Assembly (NCBI RefSeq): GCF_019636075.1
Contig: NZ_JAHBYG010000008.1
Span: 45,397 to 109,396 of the forward strand
Reading direction: 5' to 3'
Source of the DNA: Ferrovibrio sp.
GTDB lineage: Bacteria > Pseudomonadota > Alphaproteobacteria > Ferrovibrionales > Ferrovibrionaceae
Length of the DNA stretch: 64,000 bases
The notes under the pieces were generated by a model. The model had not been told where the DNA came from. It ran no database searches and saw only the letters and a program-made list of their open reading frames with translations. Shown piece after piece: positions 40,125 to 48,240 of the stretch (the stretch's first letter is position 1; each line of letters opens with the position of its first letter). A program made the translations under genes and the position numbers.

Positions 40125-41084
40125 ATGTATAAACTCCGCCTCGTTCCCGATAACACGAACTTCCAGTTCATGAAGGGCCGCATCATCGGCCTGGCCGTGT
40201 CGGCTTTCCTCAGCGTGGTTTCGATCATCCTGTTCTTCCATCCCGGAATGAATTACGGCATCGACTTCCGTGGCGGCCTGGTGATCGAGGCGCGTCTGCC
40301 GCAGGATGCCGATTTCCCGGCCTTGCGCGACATGATGCATAGCCTGGACCTGGGCCAGGTGGCGTTGCAGGAATTCGGCTCCAAGCAGGATGTGCTGATC
40401 CGTATCGGCCGTCAGGAAGGCGACGATGCCGCTGCCCAGCGCGCTGCCGATAAGGTGCGCGCCGCGTTGAACCAGGCTTATCCAGGCGCTGAGTTGCGCC
40501 GCGTGGAGGCGGTGGGCGCGTCGGTGTCCGACGAATTGTTCCGCGATGGCATGCTGGCCATGGGCTTGGCGGTGCTGGCCATGCTGGCCTATATCTGGTT
40601 CCGCTTCGAATGGCAGTTCGGTGTCGGTGCCGTAGCCACGCTTTTGCTCGACGTGACCAAAACCGTGGGCTTTTACGTCATCACCGATATCCAGTTCAAT
40701 CTGGTGGCCATCGCCGCGATTCTCACCATCATGGGATTCTCGGTGAACGACAAGGTGGTGGTTTATGATCGCGTGCGCGAGAATCTGCGCAAGTACAAAA
40801 CCATGCCGTTGCGCCAGTTGATCGATCGCAGCATCAACGAAACTTTGAACCGCACCATCAACACCTCGATCACGGTGTTCCTGTCCACGCTGCCGCTGGC
40901 CTTGTTCGGCGGCGAGGCGGTGGAGGGCTTTGCCATCGTGCTGCTGTTCGGCATCGTGCTGGCCACGTCGTCGTCGATCTTCATCGCCGCGCCGATCCTG
41001 CTGTTCCTGGGCGAGAACCGCCTGCGCCGTGGCACGGCGGAAGAGCAGGAAGCCGACGACAAGAAGAAACGCCCCGCCACCTGA
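40125..41084 (+). CDS. secF: protein translocase subunit SecF
   Basis: 319 residues, six helices: [42 protein letters not shown] and [21 protein letters not shown] are SecF-specific. It follows secD after 14 bases. The stop lies in a degenerate 15-bp duplication (CACCTGA twice, 41078-41099). The next gene begins 37 bases on. Confidence 0.97.
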   Translation: [319 protein letters not shown]

Positions 41085-41099
41085 GGCGGCCGCACCTGA
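41078..41099 (+). repeat. 15-bp-period duplication of the secF stop
   Basis: cacctga occurs at 41078-41084 (containing the stop) and again at 41093-41099; the intervening bases are only partly similar. Confidence 0.4.
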
Positions 41100-41121
41100 A
41101 CCCTTCGAAAGGAGGCCGGCC

Positions 41122-41496
41122 ATGGATCTGTTGCCCCGCGCCGCGCCTGACCGCCAGACCATCGCTGCCTATGGCGATGGGGGCTTTCGGATTTCCGGCG
41201 TGCATTGGCGCCAGCCCATGCTGGTAATGCCCTGGCTGAGCCAGCCTTGGGCAGTGAACGCCCTGGCTGATGCCGCGATTGCCAATCTAGAGCCTCTGCT
41301 GGATCAGCAGCCTGCCGTGGAGTTGCTGCTGGTGGGCTGCGGCACCAGCGTGGCCGCCTTGCCTAAGGGGCTGCGCGCGGACTTGAAAGCCCATGGCATC
41401 GCCTTGGAACCGATGGATACCGGCGCGGCCTGCCGCACATATAATCTGCTGATGCTGGAAAGCCGCCGCGTGGCGGCTGCCTTGTTGCCGGTCTGA
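41122..41496 (+). CDS. Mth938/NDUFAF3-like domain protein
   Basis: 124 residues starting at ATG 41122 with a GGAGG ribosome site. The Mth938 fold is shown by YGDGGFRISGVHWRQPMLVMP, ELLLVGCGTSVAALP and GIALEPMDTGAACRTYNLLMLESRRVAAALLPV. The human homologue NDUFAF3 is a complex I assembly factor; a similar role here is inferred from homology, and the gene sits directly after secF as in other Alphaproteobacteria. Confidence 0.9.
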   Translation: MDLLPRAAPDRQTIAAYGDGGFRISGVHWRQPMLVMPWLSQPWAVNALADAAIANLEPLLDQQPAVELLLVGCGTSVAALPKGLRADLKAHGIALEPMDTGAACRTYNLLMLESRRVAAALLPV

Positions 41497-41512
41497 GTTT
41501 CTACACGGCATG

Positions 41513-41548
41513 AAAAAGCCGCCGGGTTTGCGCCCGGCGGCTTTTTTT
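41513..41548. terminator. bidirectional terminator after secF-Mth938
   Basis: gccgccggg (41518-41526), 6-base loop, cccggcggc (41533-41541) with AAAAA on the left and TTTTTTT on the right; it can serve both this operon and the convergent membrane gene. Confidence 0.92.
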
Positions 41549-41560
41549 GTTGGATGCGGC

Positions 41561-42133
41561 TTAGCCGATATTCTGCTGCGCCACCATGCAATACAGCATC
41601 GGCAGCGACAGCACGAAGTTGGTGCGCGAGGCCAGCATGGCGATGCGAGCGGATTTCGGCTTGGCAGCATCTTCTGCCGGCACGATGCCCAGCGCGATCT
41701 TCTGGTTCGGCCAGATGATGAACCAGACATTGAAGGCCATGAACAGGCCCAGCCACATGCCAACGCCGATGGTGCGGCTGCCAGCCTTCAGCATGAAGGC
41801 ATCATGGCCATAGCCGTTGAGCACAGACAGCACCAGGCCGGTGACAACCGTGGCCAGCGCGGCCCAGCGGAACCAGAACAGCGCTTCCGGCGCGATGAAC
41901 TTGCCCACGGCGGGCTTCAGTTCGTTGGGGATTTTCGGCATGGTCGGGATCTGCACGAAGTTGAAATACCAGAGCAGGCCGATCCACAGCACGCCGGACA
42001 GCACATGCAGCCAGCGGATGATGAAGGTGAGGAAGGCGCGGTCGGCGGTGCCATGCAGCACCAGGAATGCCACCACCACCAGGGCTACTCCAAGGCCGAG
42101 CGCCTTGTAGAGGTTTTCAAGCAGTTTAGCCAT
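41561..42133 (-). CDS. PuuD-like (urate hydroxylase N-terminal) membrane protein
   Basis: 190 residues with four to five helices. FIIRWLHVLSGVLWIGLLWYFNFVQIP carries histidines that could bind heme. GSRTIGVGMWLGLFMAFNVWFIIWPNQKIALG is shared with the membrane part of PuuD-type urate oxidases. Real PuuD is about twice as long and carries a C-terminal cytochrome c domain, absent here, so this is a short member and urate oxidation is not assured. No other purine genes are nearby. Confidence 0.7.
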   Translation of the reverse strand: MAKLLENLYKALGLGVALVVVAFLVLHGTADRAFLTFIIRWLHVLSGVLWIGLLWYFNFVQIPTMPKIPNELKPAVGKFIAPEALFWFRWAALATVVTGLVLSVLNGYGHDAFMLKAGSRTIGVGMWLGLFMAFNVWFIIWPNQKIALGIVPAEDAAKPKSARIAMLASRTNFVLSLPMLYCMVAQQNIG

Positions 42134-42257
42134 GTCAGGCTCCTTGTCGCGTTGTCGCGGTTTTTGCTGGTTATATATTCTGCAGACGAATCAAGCGCTG
42201 GCAGGCTAGCATAAATTATTGTAGCGACAAGATATCTTCGATTTGAGGACGTTAAGC

Positions 42258-43103
42258 ATGTCTCACTCCGTGCCGGATGAATGCGCGGAAAATTGCCGGC
42301 GCCACGATCCCGATCGCTGGCTTACAGCGCTGTTTGCCCCCGATGCCCGGCGGCCGGCGCTGCTGGCGCTGTATGCTTTCAATCTGGAAATCGCGCGGAC
42401 TGCAGAGCAGGTAAGCGAACCCATGCTGGGCGCGATCCGCCTGCAATGGTGGCGGGAAACCCTGGAGGGTATCCGTGCCGGAAAGGCCAGGCGCCATCCC
42501 GTGGCCGAGGCATTGCAGGCTGCGGGCGCCGCGCAATGGTCGGAAGCCGATTTCAACAGCCTGATCGATGCCCGTGAGCGCGATCTGGACCCCGAACCGA
42601 TGGCCGATATGGCCGCCTTGCTGCGCTATGCCGAAGCCAGCTCGGCGCCCTTGCTGCGGTTGGCCGCCGCAGCGATTGGCGCACCGCTGGACCAGGAAAC
42701 CAGCCGCTATGCCGGCCAGGCCTACGCGCTGATCGGTCTGCTGCGCGCGGTGCCGTTTCATGCCGCGCAGGAGCGGGTGCTGATACCGGCCACATTGCTG
42801 CGCGAGCAGGGGCTGGACCCTGAGGCGGTGTATCGGCAGGAACTGGGCCCGCAGGCTTTCGCCGCCTTCCGCCAAGTGGGGCTCGAGGCCCAGCGGCTGC
42901 TTACCATGGTTCGGCGGCGGCCGGTCGCGCGGGCGCAATTACCCGTGCTGCTGCCGCTTACCCTGGCCGCGCGGCATCTGCGCCGATTGCAGGCCGCTGG
43001 CTATGATCCAAGGCTTTTGCCATCATCGGATGGCGAAGCCGCCGGAGCGGATGTCGGACGCTATTTCGCGCTGCTATGGGCGGCGCTGCGTGGCCGGATT
43101 TAA
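42258..43103 (+). CDS. squalene/phytoene synthase family protein (NDUFAF6-like)
   Basis: 281 residues from ATG 42258 (ribosome site GAGGA). The fold is visible in DRWLTALFAPDARRPALLALYAFNLEIART and MLGAIRLQWWRETLEGI, but the Asp-rich catalytic motifs of true prenyl synthases (DxxxD) are missing: the first reads NLEIA, and no equivalent second one is clear. It resembles the NDUFAF6 type, a complex I assembly factor in mitochondria. Its neighbour at 41122 resembles NDUFAF3. Confidence 0.8.
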   Translation: MSHSVPDECAENCRRHDPDRWLTALFAPDARRPALLALYAFNLEIARTAEQVSEPMLGAIRLQWWRETLEGIRAGKARRHPVAEALQAAGAAQWSEADFNSLIDARERDLDPEPMADMAALLRYAEASSAPLLRLAAAAIGAPLDQETSRYAGQAYALIGLLRAVPFHAAQERVLIPATLLREQGLDPEAVYRQELGPQAFAAFRQVGLEAQRLLTMVRRRPVARAQLPVLLPLTLAARHLRRLQAAGYDPRLLPSSDGEAAGADVGRYFALLWAALRGRI

Positions 43104-43131
43104 GTTTTCCAAGAATTATCTTTCAGGTTGT

Positions 43132-43168
43132 AAATGCGCCTTGATGGCGCCTGTAGGCATTTGTTTTT
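43132..43168 (+). terminator. bulged hairpin followed by T run
   Basis: gcgcc/ggcgc with outer aaatgc/gcattt arms, then GTTTTTC, 29 bases after the synthase-like gene. Confidence 0.5.
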
Positions 43169-43350
43169 CAACGATTAAATTGAATAAGGTAGAGTTTTGA
43201 ATAGAAAGTGATTTTACATTTACAGCGTTTGAGTGGTAGCCTGATACGTGTTTATCACCTTTGCCCGATGCTGATAGCTTAAATTCTATCTATTGGTGTT
43301 TCTTCGGATAGCCTGCCGATAGACGGGCGTCCAGGCCCTGGGAGGTCAGA
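43169..43350 (+). promoter_or_regulatory. AT-rich upstream region of the PAS kinase
   Basis: A stretch of about 180 bases noticeably richer in A and T than the neighbours, ending in the ribosome site GGGAGG. It must contain the promoter of the kinase gene; I could not choose a single -35/-10 pair. No small gene was recognised. Confidence 0.4.
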
Positions 43351-45132
43351 ATGACCGTTTCGGAATCATCCGGCATGGCTTTCGATACACCATCGCTTGC
43401 CGATTCGTTGCGCATGATGATCGAGGCCGCGCCCAATCCGATGGTGATGATCGGCGCCGATGGCGTCATCGTGCTGATCAACAGCCAGGCGGAACGGGCC
43501 TTCGGCTATACGCGCCAGGAATTGCTTGGCCGCCCCGTGGAAATTCTGGTGCCGGAGGAATTCCGGCCCAATCATCCACACCACCGCAAGGGTTTCTTCG
43601 CTACGCCGCAGCCGCGCCCGATGGGCCTGGGCCGCGATCTTCATGGTCGCCGCAAGGATGGCAGCACCTTTCCTGTCGAGATCGGTTTGACGCCCATCGA
43701 GGCCGATGGCGTGCGCTATGTGCTGTCTTCCATCATCGACCTGACGCTCTGGAAAAAACAGGAAGAGCGTTTCCGCCTTGTGGTTGAGGCCGCGCCCAAT
43801 GCCATGGTGATGGTGAATAATCGCGGCCTGATCGAGATGGTGAACACCCAGGCGGAAAACGTGTTCGGTTATCCGCGCGAAGAGATGATCGGCCAGCCCA
43901 TCGAGATATTGGTGCCGCAGCGTTTCCATGCCCACCATCCCGATTACCGCAATGCCTATTTCAGCAACAGCACACCGCGTTTCATGGGGGTGGGGCGCGA
44001 TTTGTATGGCCGCCGCAAGGACGGCAGCGAATTCCCGGTCGAGATCGGCCTCAATCCGATCGAGACCGATGAAGGCGTGATGGTGCTGTCTGCCATCGTG
44101 GATATTTCCGACCGCAAGCAGAAGGAAAAGCGCCTGCGTCTTGTGGTTGAGGCAGCGCCCAATGCCATGGTGATGGTGAATAATCGCGGCCTGATCGAAA
44201 TGGTGAACACCCAGGCGGAAAACGTGTTCGGCTATCCGCGCGAGGAGATGATCGGCCAGCCCATCGAAATGCTGGTGCCGCAGCGCCTGCGCGAACACCA
44301 CCCTGCCTACCGCAATGCCTATTTCAACGACACCACGCCGCGACCGATGGGAGCAGGGCGCGATTTGTATGGTCGCCGGAAGGACGGCAGCGAATTCCCG
44401 GTCGAGATCGGCCTCAATCCCATCGAGACCGAAGAGGGCATGATGGTGCTGTCTGCCATCGTGGATATTTCCGACCGCAAGCAGAAAGAAGAACGCATCG
44501 CCGCCAGCCTGAAGGAAAAGGAGTTGATGCTCGGCGAGATTCACCATCGCGTGAAAAACAATCTGCAATTCATCCGCAGCCTTATCGATCTGCAGGCCTC
44601 CAAGATCGAGGATGAGGGCGTGCGCGCCATGCTGACCGATTGCAAAAACCGCATCAACTCGATGGCGCTTGTGCATAACCTGCTTTACCAGTCGAAGGAT
44701 TTTTCTCTGATCGATTTCCAGCAATTCATCCAGCAGGTGATCCACACCCTGAAGGCCAGTTTTGTGCTGAGCGACCGGCGGGTGGATCTGTTGGTTGATG
44801 CCGAACGCTTAAGCCTGCCGATCGATGTGGCGATTCCCTGCGGTTTGATTGTGAACGAGCTGATCGCCAATTCATTCAAGCATGCCTTCCCCGAAGGCCG
44901 CGGCGGCCGCATTACCGTACAGGCCGGCCTTGCCGAGAAGACGGATGCCGAGGGCAAAAATGTCGTGATCTCGGTGAGCGACGACGGCATCGGCATTCCC
45001 GAGGACAAGGATGTAACCAGCGGCGACACGCTGGGTCTCACATTGGTTTATCTGTTGACCGATCAGATCGGCGGGGCATTGGCCGTGAATCGCGCCAATC
45101 CGACGCGCTTCGAATTGCGTTTCTCGATCTGA
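43351..45132 (+). CDS. sensor histidine kinase, three PAS domains, HisKA_2 type
   Basis: 593 residues, no membrane helices, so cytosolic. Three tandem PAS domains (about 13-135, 136-256, 257-377), each with the motif GRDL.GRRKDGS.FPVEIGL. A HisKA_2 dimerisation domain follows with phospho-acceptor His in EIHHRVKNNLQFIRSLIDLQ, then an ATPase domain with IVNELIANSFKHAFP and SVSDDGIGIPED. PAS2 and PAS3 are nearly identical, implying a recent duplication. The gene for a receiver-GGDEF-EAL protein starts 16 bases later; it is the likely partner. Confidence 0.93.
   Translation: MTVSESSGMAFDTPSLADSLRMMIEAAPNPMVMIGADGVIVLINSQAERAFGYTRQELLGRPVEILVPEEFRPNHPHHRKGFFATPQPRPMGLGRDLHGRRKDGSTFPVEIGLTPIEADGVRYVLSSIIDLTLWKKQEERFRLVVEAAPNAMVMVNNRGLIEMVNTQAENVFGYPREEMIGQPIEILVPQRFHAHHPDYRNAYFSNSTPRFMGVGRDLYGRRKDGSEFPVEIGLNPIETDEGVMVLSAIVDISDRKQKEKRLRLVVEAAPNAMVMVNNRGLIEMVNTQAENVFGYPREEMIGQPIEMLVPQRLREHHPAYRNAYFNDTTPRPMGAGRDLYGRRKDGSEFPVEIGLNPIETEEGMMVLSAIVDISDRKQKEERIAASLKEKELMLGEIHHRVKNNLQFIRSLIDLQASKIEDEGVRAMLTDCKNRINSMALVHNLLYQSKDFSLIDFQQFIQQVIHTLKASFVLSDRRVDLLVDAERLSLPIDVAIPCGLIVNELIANSFKHAFPEGRGGRITVQAGLAEKTDAEGKNVVISVSDDGIGIPEDKDVTSGDTLGLTLVYLLTDQIGGALAVNRANPTRFELRFSI
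43777..44502 (+). repeat. 363-bp in-frame tandem duplication (PAS2/PAS3)
   Basis: Copies at about 43777-44139 and 44140-44502 share long identical runs, e.g. around tgaacacccaggcggaaaac and cgcaagcagaa. The period is 121 codons. PAS1 is clearly older and more diverged. Confidence 0.9.
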
Positions 45133-45148
45133 CGATAGGAGGAAAGCC

Positions 45149-47593
45149 ATGCGCGCCGCACGTGTTGCCGTTGTGGAAGATGAGCGGGTTGTAGCCTATC
45201 ACCTGAGCCAGCAATTGAAGCGCATGGGCTACACCATCGCTTTCATGGCATCCTCGGGTAAGCAGGTGCTGGAACGCATGGCGGAGCAGCAGCCCGATGT
45301 GATCCTGATGGATATCAGCATCGATGGCGATATGGACGGCATCGAAACGGTATCGCGCTTTGCACCCGACAGCATGATTCCGGTGATCTATCTGACCGCC
45401 TATTCGGAAGAGGAAACGCTCAGCCGCGCGCGCCAGACCAAGCCGTTCGGCTACCTGTTGAAGCCGTTTTCCGAGCGCGAGCTGCATGCCACCATCCAGA
45501 TGGCGATGGAGCGCAAGGATGTAGAGATTTCGCTGCGTGAAAGCCGCGAACATCTGAACCTTGCGCTGGATGCCGCCGGCATGTCGCCTTGGGAGTTCAG
45601 CCTGCAGGAACGCCGCTTGCGGATTTCCGGGGCGGATCGCATCGAATTGTCGGCATTGGCCGAGAATGACGATGGCGACCTGGATATCCAGGCTGTGATG
45701 CACATGGTGCCGCGCGAGGATCGCCGCATGCTGCATACCAATTTCCTTGGCGATACGGCTGCCGACAAGGTTGCAGGACTGGATTTCCGGCGCCGTACCC
45801 AGGATGGCAAGGTGCAATGGCTGCGCGCCCAGGGCCGGCGGCGGCGCAGCGATGGCATGGGCGACAAGATCGTTGGCGTGATCCGCGATGTAACCGCCAC
45901 CAAGGCCGAGGAAGAACGGCGCCGCCAGGCCGCAACGATCTTCGAAGCCACCCGCGAAGGATTGTTGATCCTGGACAAGGATTTTCGCGTGGTGACGGCC
46001 AATCCAGGCTATCAGGAAATGACCGGCTACAGCGAGGAGGATTTGCTCGGCAAGCGCCCGGCCGTGCTGGATAGCCTGGCCGTGGATGAGGATACCCAGG
46101 TGCGCATCGTCGACTCATTGCTGGAAACCGGGCAATGGCGCGGCGATCTGCATACGCGTGGCAAGGATGGCGGGGTGATCTACCTGTTCGCCAACATCAT
46201 CGCGTTGAAAAGCGAAGCAGGGCAGGCGGCGCATTACGTGGTGGCCTGTTCCGATCTCACCGCGATCCGCAAAGCCGAGAAGGATCTGCAATACCTGGCG
46301 CATTTCGACCGCCTGACCGGCCTGCCGAACCGCGCCCTTGCCACCGACCGCCTGGAACATGCCATCACCCGTTGCCGGCGCGAGCGCCATAAACTGGCCC
46401 TGCTGTTCATCGACCTGGATGATTTCAAGCGCATCAACGACACATTGGGCCACCGTGCCGGCGACGAGGTGCTGAAACTGGCCGCTGAGCGCATGCGCAA
46501 GCAGATACGCAACATGGATACCGTCGCGCGCTTTGCCGGCGACGAATTCATGGTGATCCTGGAGCGGATCGACGAAGTGGAGAATGCCGCTGCCGTGGCG
46601 CGCAAACTGATCGGTGCGCTGGCCAAGCCGATGCTGATAGAAGGGCGCAATATCAGTATTGGTGCCAGCATCGGTATCGGCATTTACCCCAGCGACGGCC
46701 AGGACCAGGACACGCTGATCCAGGCCGCCGATACGGCGATGTATGCCGCCAAGAATGCCGGCCGGAACGGCTTCACATTCTATAGCGCGCAGATGACCGA
46801 ACAGGTGCGCAACGTGATGCTGCGCGAACAGGAATTACGCGAGGCGCTGCGCAGCAATCAACTACGCCTGCATTTCCAACCGCAAATCCGGTTGAGCGAC
46901 ACTGCCATCGAAGGCGTGGAAGCCTTGATCCGCTGGCAGCATCCGGAAAAGGGTTTGCTGGCGGCAGGTGATGTGATCCCGATTGCCGAGCGTAGCGAAT
47001 TGATCGTGGATATCGGCGAATGGGTGTTGATGGAAGCCTGCCGGCAGATTGCCGAATGGCAGGCCATGGGCTTGCCGCGTTTCCGCGTGGCGGTGAATGC
47101 TTCGGCCGTGCAGATGCGGGATGGCCGCCTGCTGCGGGCCATCGATGCCGCGATCAAAACCCATGGCATCGCGCCAGGCATTCTGGAAATCGAGATCACC
47201 GAAAGCGTATCGCAGGACGACCCCGACAGCATCGCAACCCTTATCGCCTTGCAGCGTATGGGAGTGAGCGTATCAATAGATGATTTCGGAGTGGGCTATT
47301 CCTGCTTGTCGTCGCTGAAAAAGCTGCCGATCCAGCGCCTCAAGATAGACCGCGCCTTCATCAAGGGCCTGCCGGAAGACCGCAACGATGTGATGATCGC
47401 AGAGACCATCATCGCCATTGCCCACCGGCTGAATCTGGATGTGGTGGCGGAAGGGATCGAAACCGCCGAGCAGGCGGATTTCCTGCGCCGCAATAATTGC
47501 GAAGTAGCGCAGGGCTTCCATTATTCGCGGCCGCTGCCGGCCGATGCGGTGGTGGCTTTCGTGCGGAATTGGCCCGGCGGCGTGGCGTCGTAA
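45149..47593 (+). CDS. receiver-PAS-GGDEF-EAL protein (c-di-GMP turnover)
   Basis: 814 residues. Receiver domain (1-120): acidic VVEDERVVAYH, phospho-Asp in VILMDISIDGDMDG, Lys in YLLKPFSE. PAS-type regions span about 130-380. The GGDEF domain (about 385-545) has the slightly altered signature ARFAGDEFMVI. The EAL domain (about 560-810) has EGVEALIRWQHP, IEITES, IDDFGVGYS, LKIDRAFIKG and VVAEGIE. The substrate residues of the EAL are present, so phosphodiesterase activity is likely; cyclase activity is uncertain. Probably controlled by the kinase immediately upstream. Confidence 0.93.
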   Translation: MRAARVAVVEDERVVAYHLSQQLKRMGYTIAFMASSGKQVLERMAEQQPDVILMDISIDGDMDGIETVSRFAPDSMIPVIYLTAYSEEETLSRARQTKPFGYLLKPFSERELHATIQMAMERKDVEISLRESREHLNLALDAAGMSPWEFSLQERRLRISGADRIELSALAENDDGDLDIQAVMHMVPREDRRMLHTNFLGDTAADKVAGLDFRRRTQDGKVQWLRAQGRRRRSDGMGDKIVGVIRDVTATKAEEERRRQAATIFEATREGLLILDKDFRVVTANPGYQEMTGYSEEDLLGKRPAVLDSLAVDEDTQVRIVDSLLETGQWRGDLHTRGKDGGVIYLFANIIALKSEAGQAAHYVVACSDLTAIRKAEKDLQYLAHFDRLTGLPNRALATDRLEHAITRCRRERHKLALLFIDLDDFKRINDTLGHRAGDEVLKLAAERMRKQIRNMDTVARFAGDEFMVILERIDEVENAAAVARKLIGALAKPMLIEGRNISIGASIGIGIYPSDGQDQDTLIQAADTAMYAAKNAGRNGFTFYSAQMTEQVRNVMLREQELREALRSNQLRLHFQPQIRLSDTAIEGVEALIRWQHPEKGLLAAGDVIPIAERSELIVDIGEWVLMEACRQIAEWQAMGLPRFRVAVNASAVQMRDGRLLRAIDAAIKTHGIAPGILEIEITESVSQDDPDSIATLIALQRMGVSVSIDDFGVGYSCLSSLKKLPIQRLKIDRAFIKGLPEDRNDVMIAETIIAIAHRLNLDVVAEGIETAEQADFLRRNNCEVAQGFHYSRPLPADAVVAFVRNWPGGVAS

Positions 47594-47601
47594 CCGCCGC
47601 T

Positions 47602-48111
47602 TCAGGCTTCCTCGATCTGGGTTTTTTCCACGGCTTTGCGCAGGGTTGCCAGCATTTCCTTCTCGGTCTCGCCGCCGGCGCCGGTCACGCCCTGGGCCAA
47701 CACCAGATACAGCGCATCGATATGGATCGAAATCACCTGGAATTGCTGGGTGTTGGGCAGGCCGATCTTATTGATGAAATGCTGCAGCGATTTGGCCAAC
47801 GCGCTGAGCAGCGGAAAGCCGAACGTGCCGCCCATGCCTTTCACGTCGAAAGCCAGATCGGCGATGTTGGACATGATGAAGATGCGTTGGAATTCGTCTT
47901 CCTCGGCTTCCCGCACCAGGGCGCGCATGGCGCGCAGCTTGCCCAGCACATCCTTCGAGAAGGTGTCGGTACTTTGGGCAATGGCGGTTTCGATACGCGA
48001 CCGCACCTCATCATTGATGTTGAGGTCGAGGCCGGTCTTAAAGTTGACCGCCTTTTGCCGCAAGGCCTGAGAGGCCTTGATGAAAACGGGTTTTTCCTTG
48101 CGAGCACGCAT
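47602..48111 (-). CDS. Hpt-like helical protein lacking the phospho-histidine
   Basis: 169 residues, soluble and largely helical. The segment LAFDVKGMGGTFGFPLLSAL matches the Hpt motif of Alphaproteobacteria (xHDLKGxGGTFGY), but the phospho-accepting His is Phe (codon TTC). It faces the GGDEF-EAL gene tail to tail, 8 bases apart. A protein-binding decoy role is one possibility; the domain call rests on this one motif plus overall helicity. Confidence 0.6.
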   Translation of the reverse strand: MRARKEKPVFIKASQALRQKAVNFKTGLDLNINDEVRSRIETAIAQSTDTFSKDVLGKLRAMRALVREAEEDEFQRIFIMSNIADLAFDVKGMGGTFGFPLLSALAKSLQHFINKIGLPNTQQFQVISIHIDALYLVLAQGVTGAGGETEKEMLATLRKAVEKTQIEEA

Positions 48112-48240
48112 GCGCTGGGATTGCTTACGGTCTGATGTCTATCAATTTCCTATATATATCCCGATTTCGCTCAAAAGTAAGGCCCCTGATGCGGCGGGAA
48201 GCCGGCATCAGGGGCCTTGTTATCTACAAATAATGGCCGT

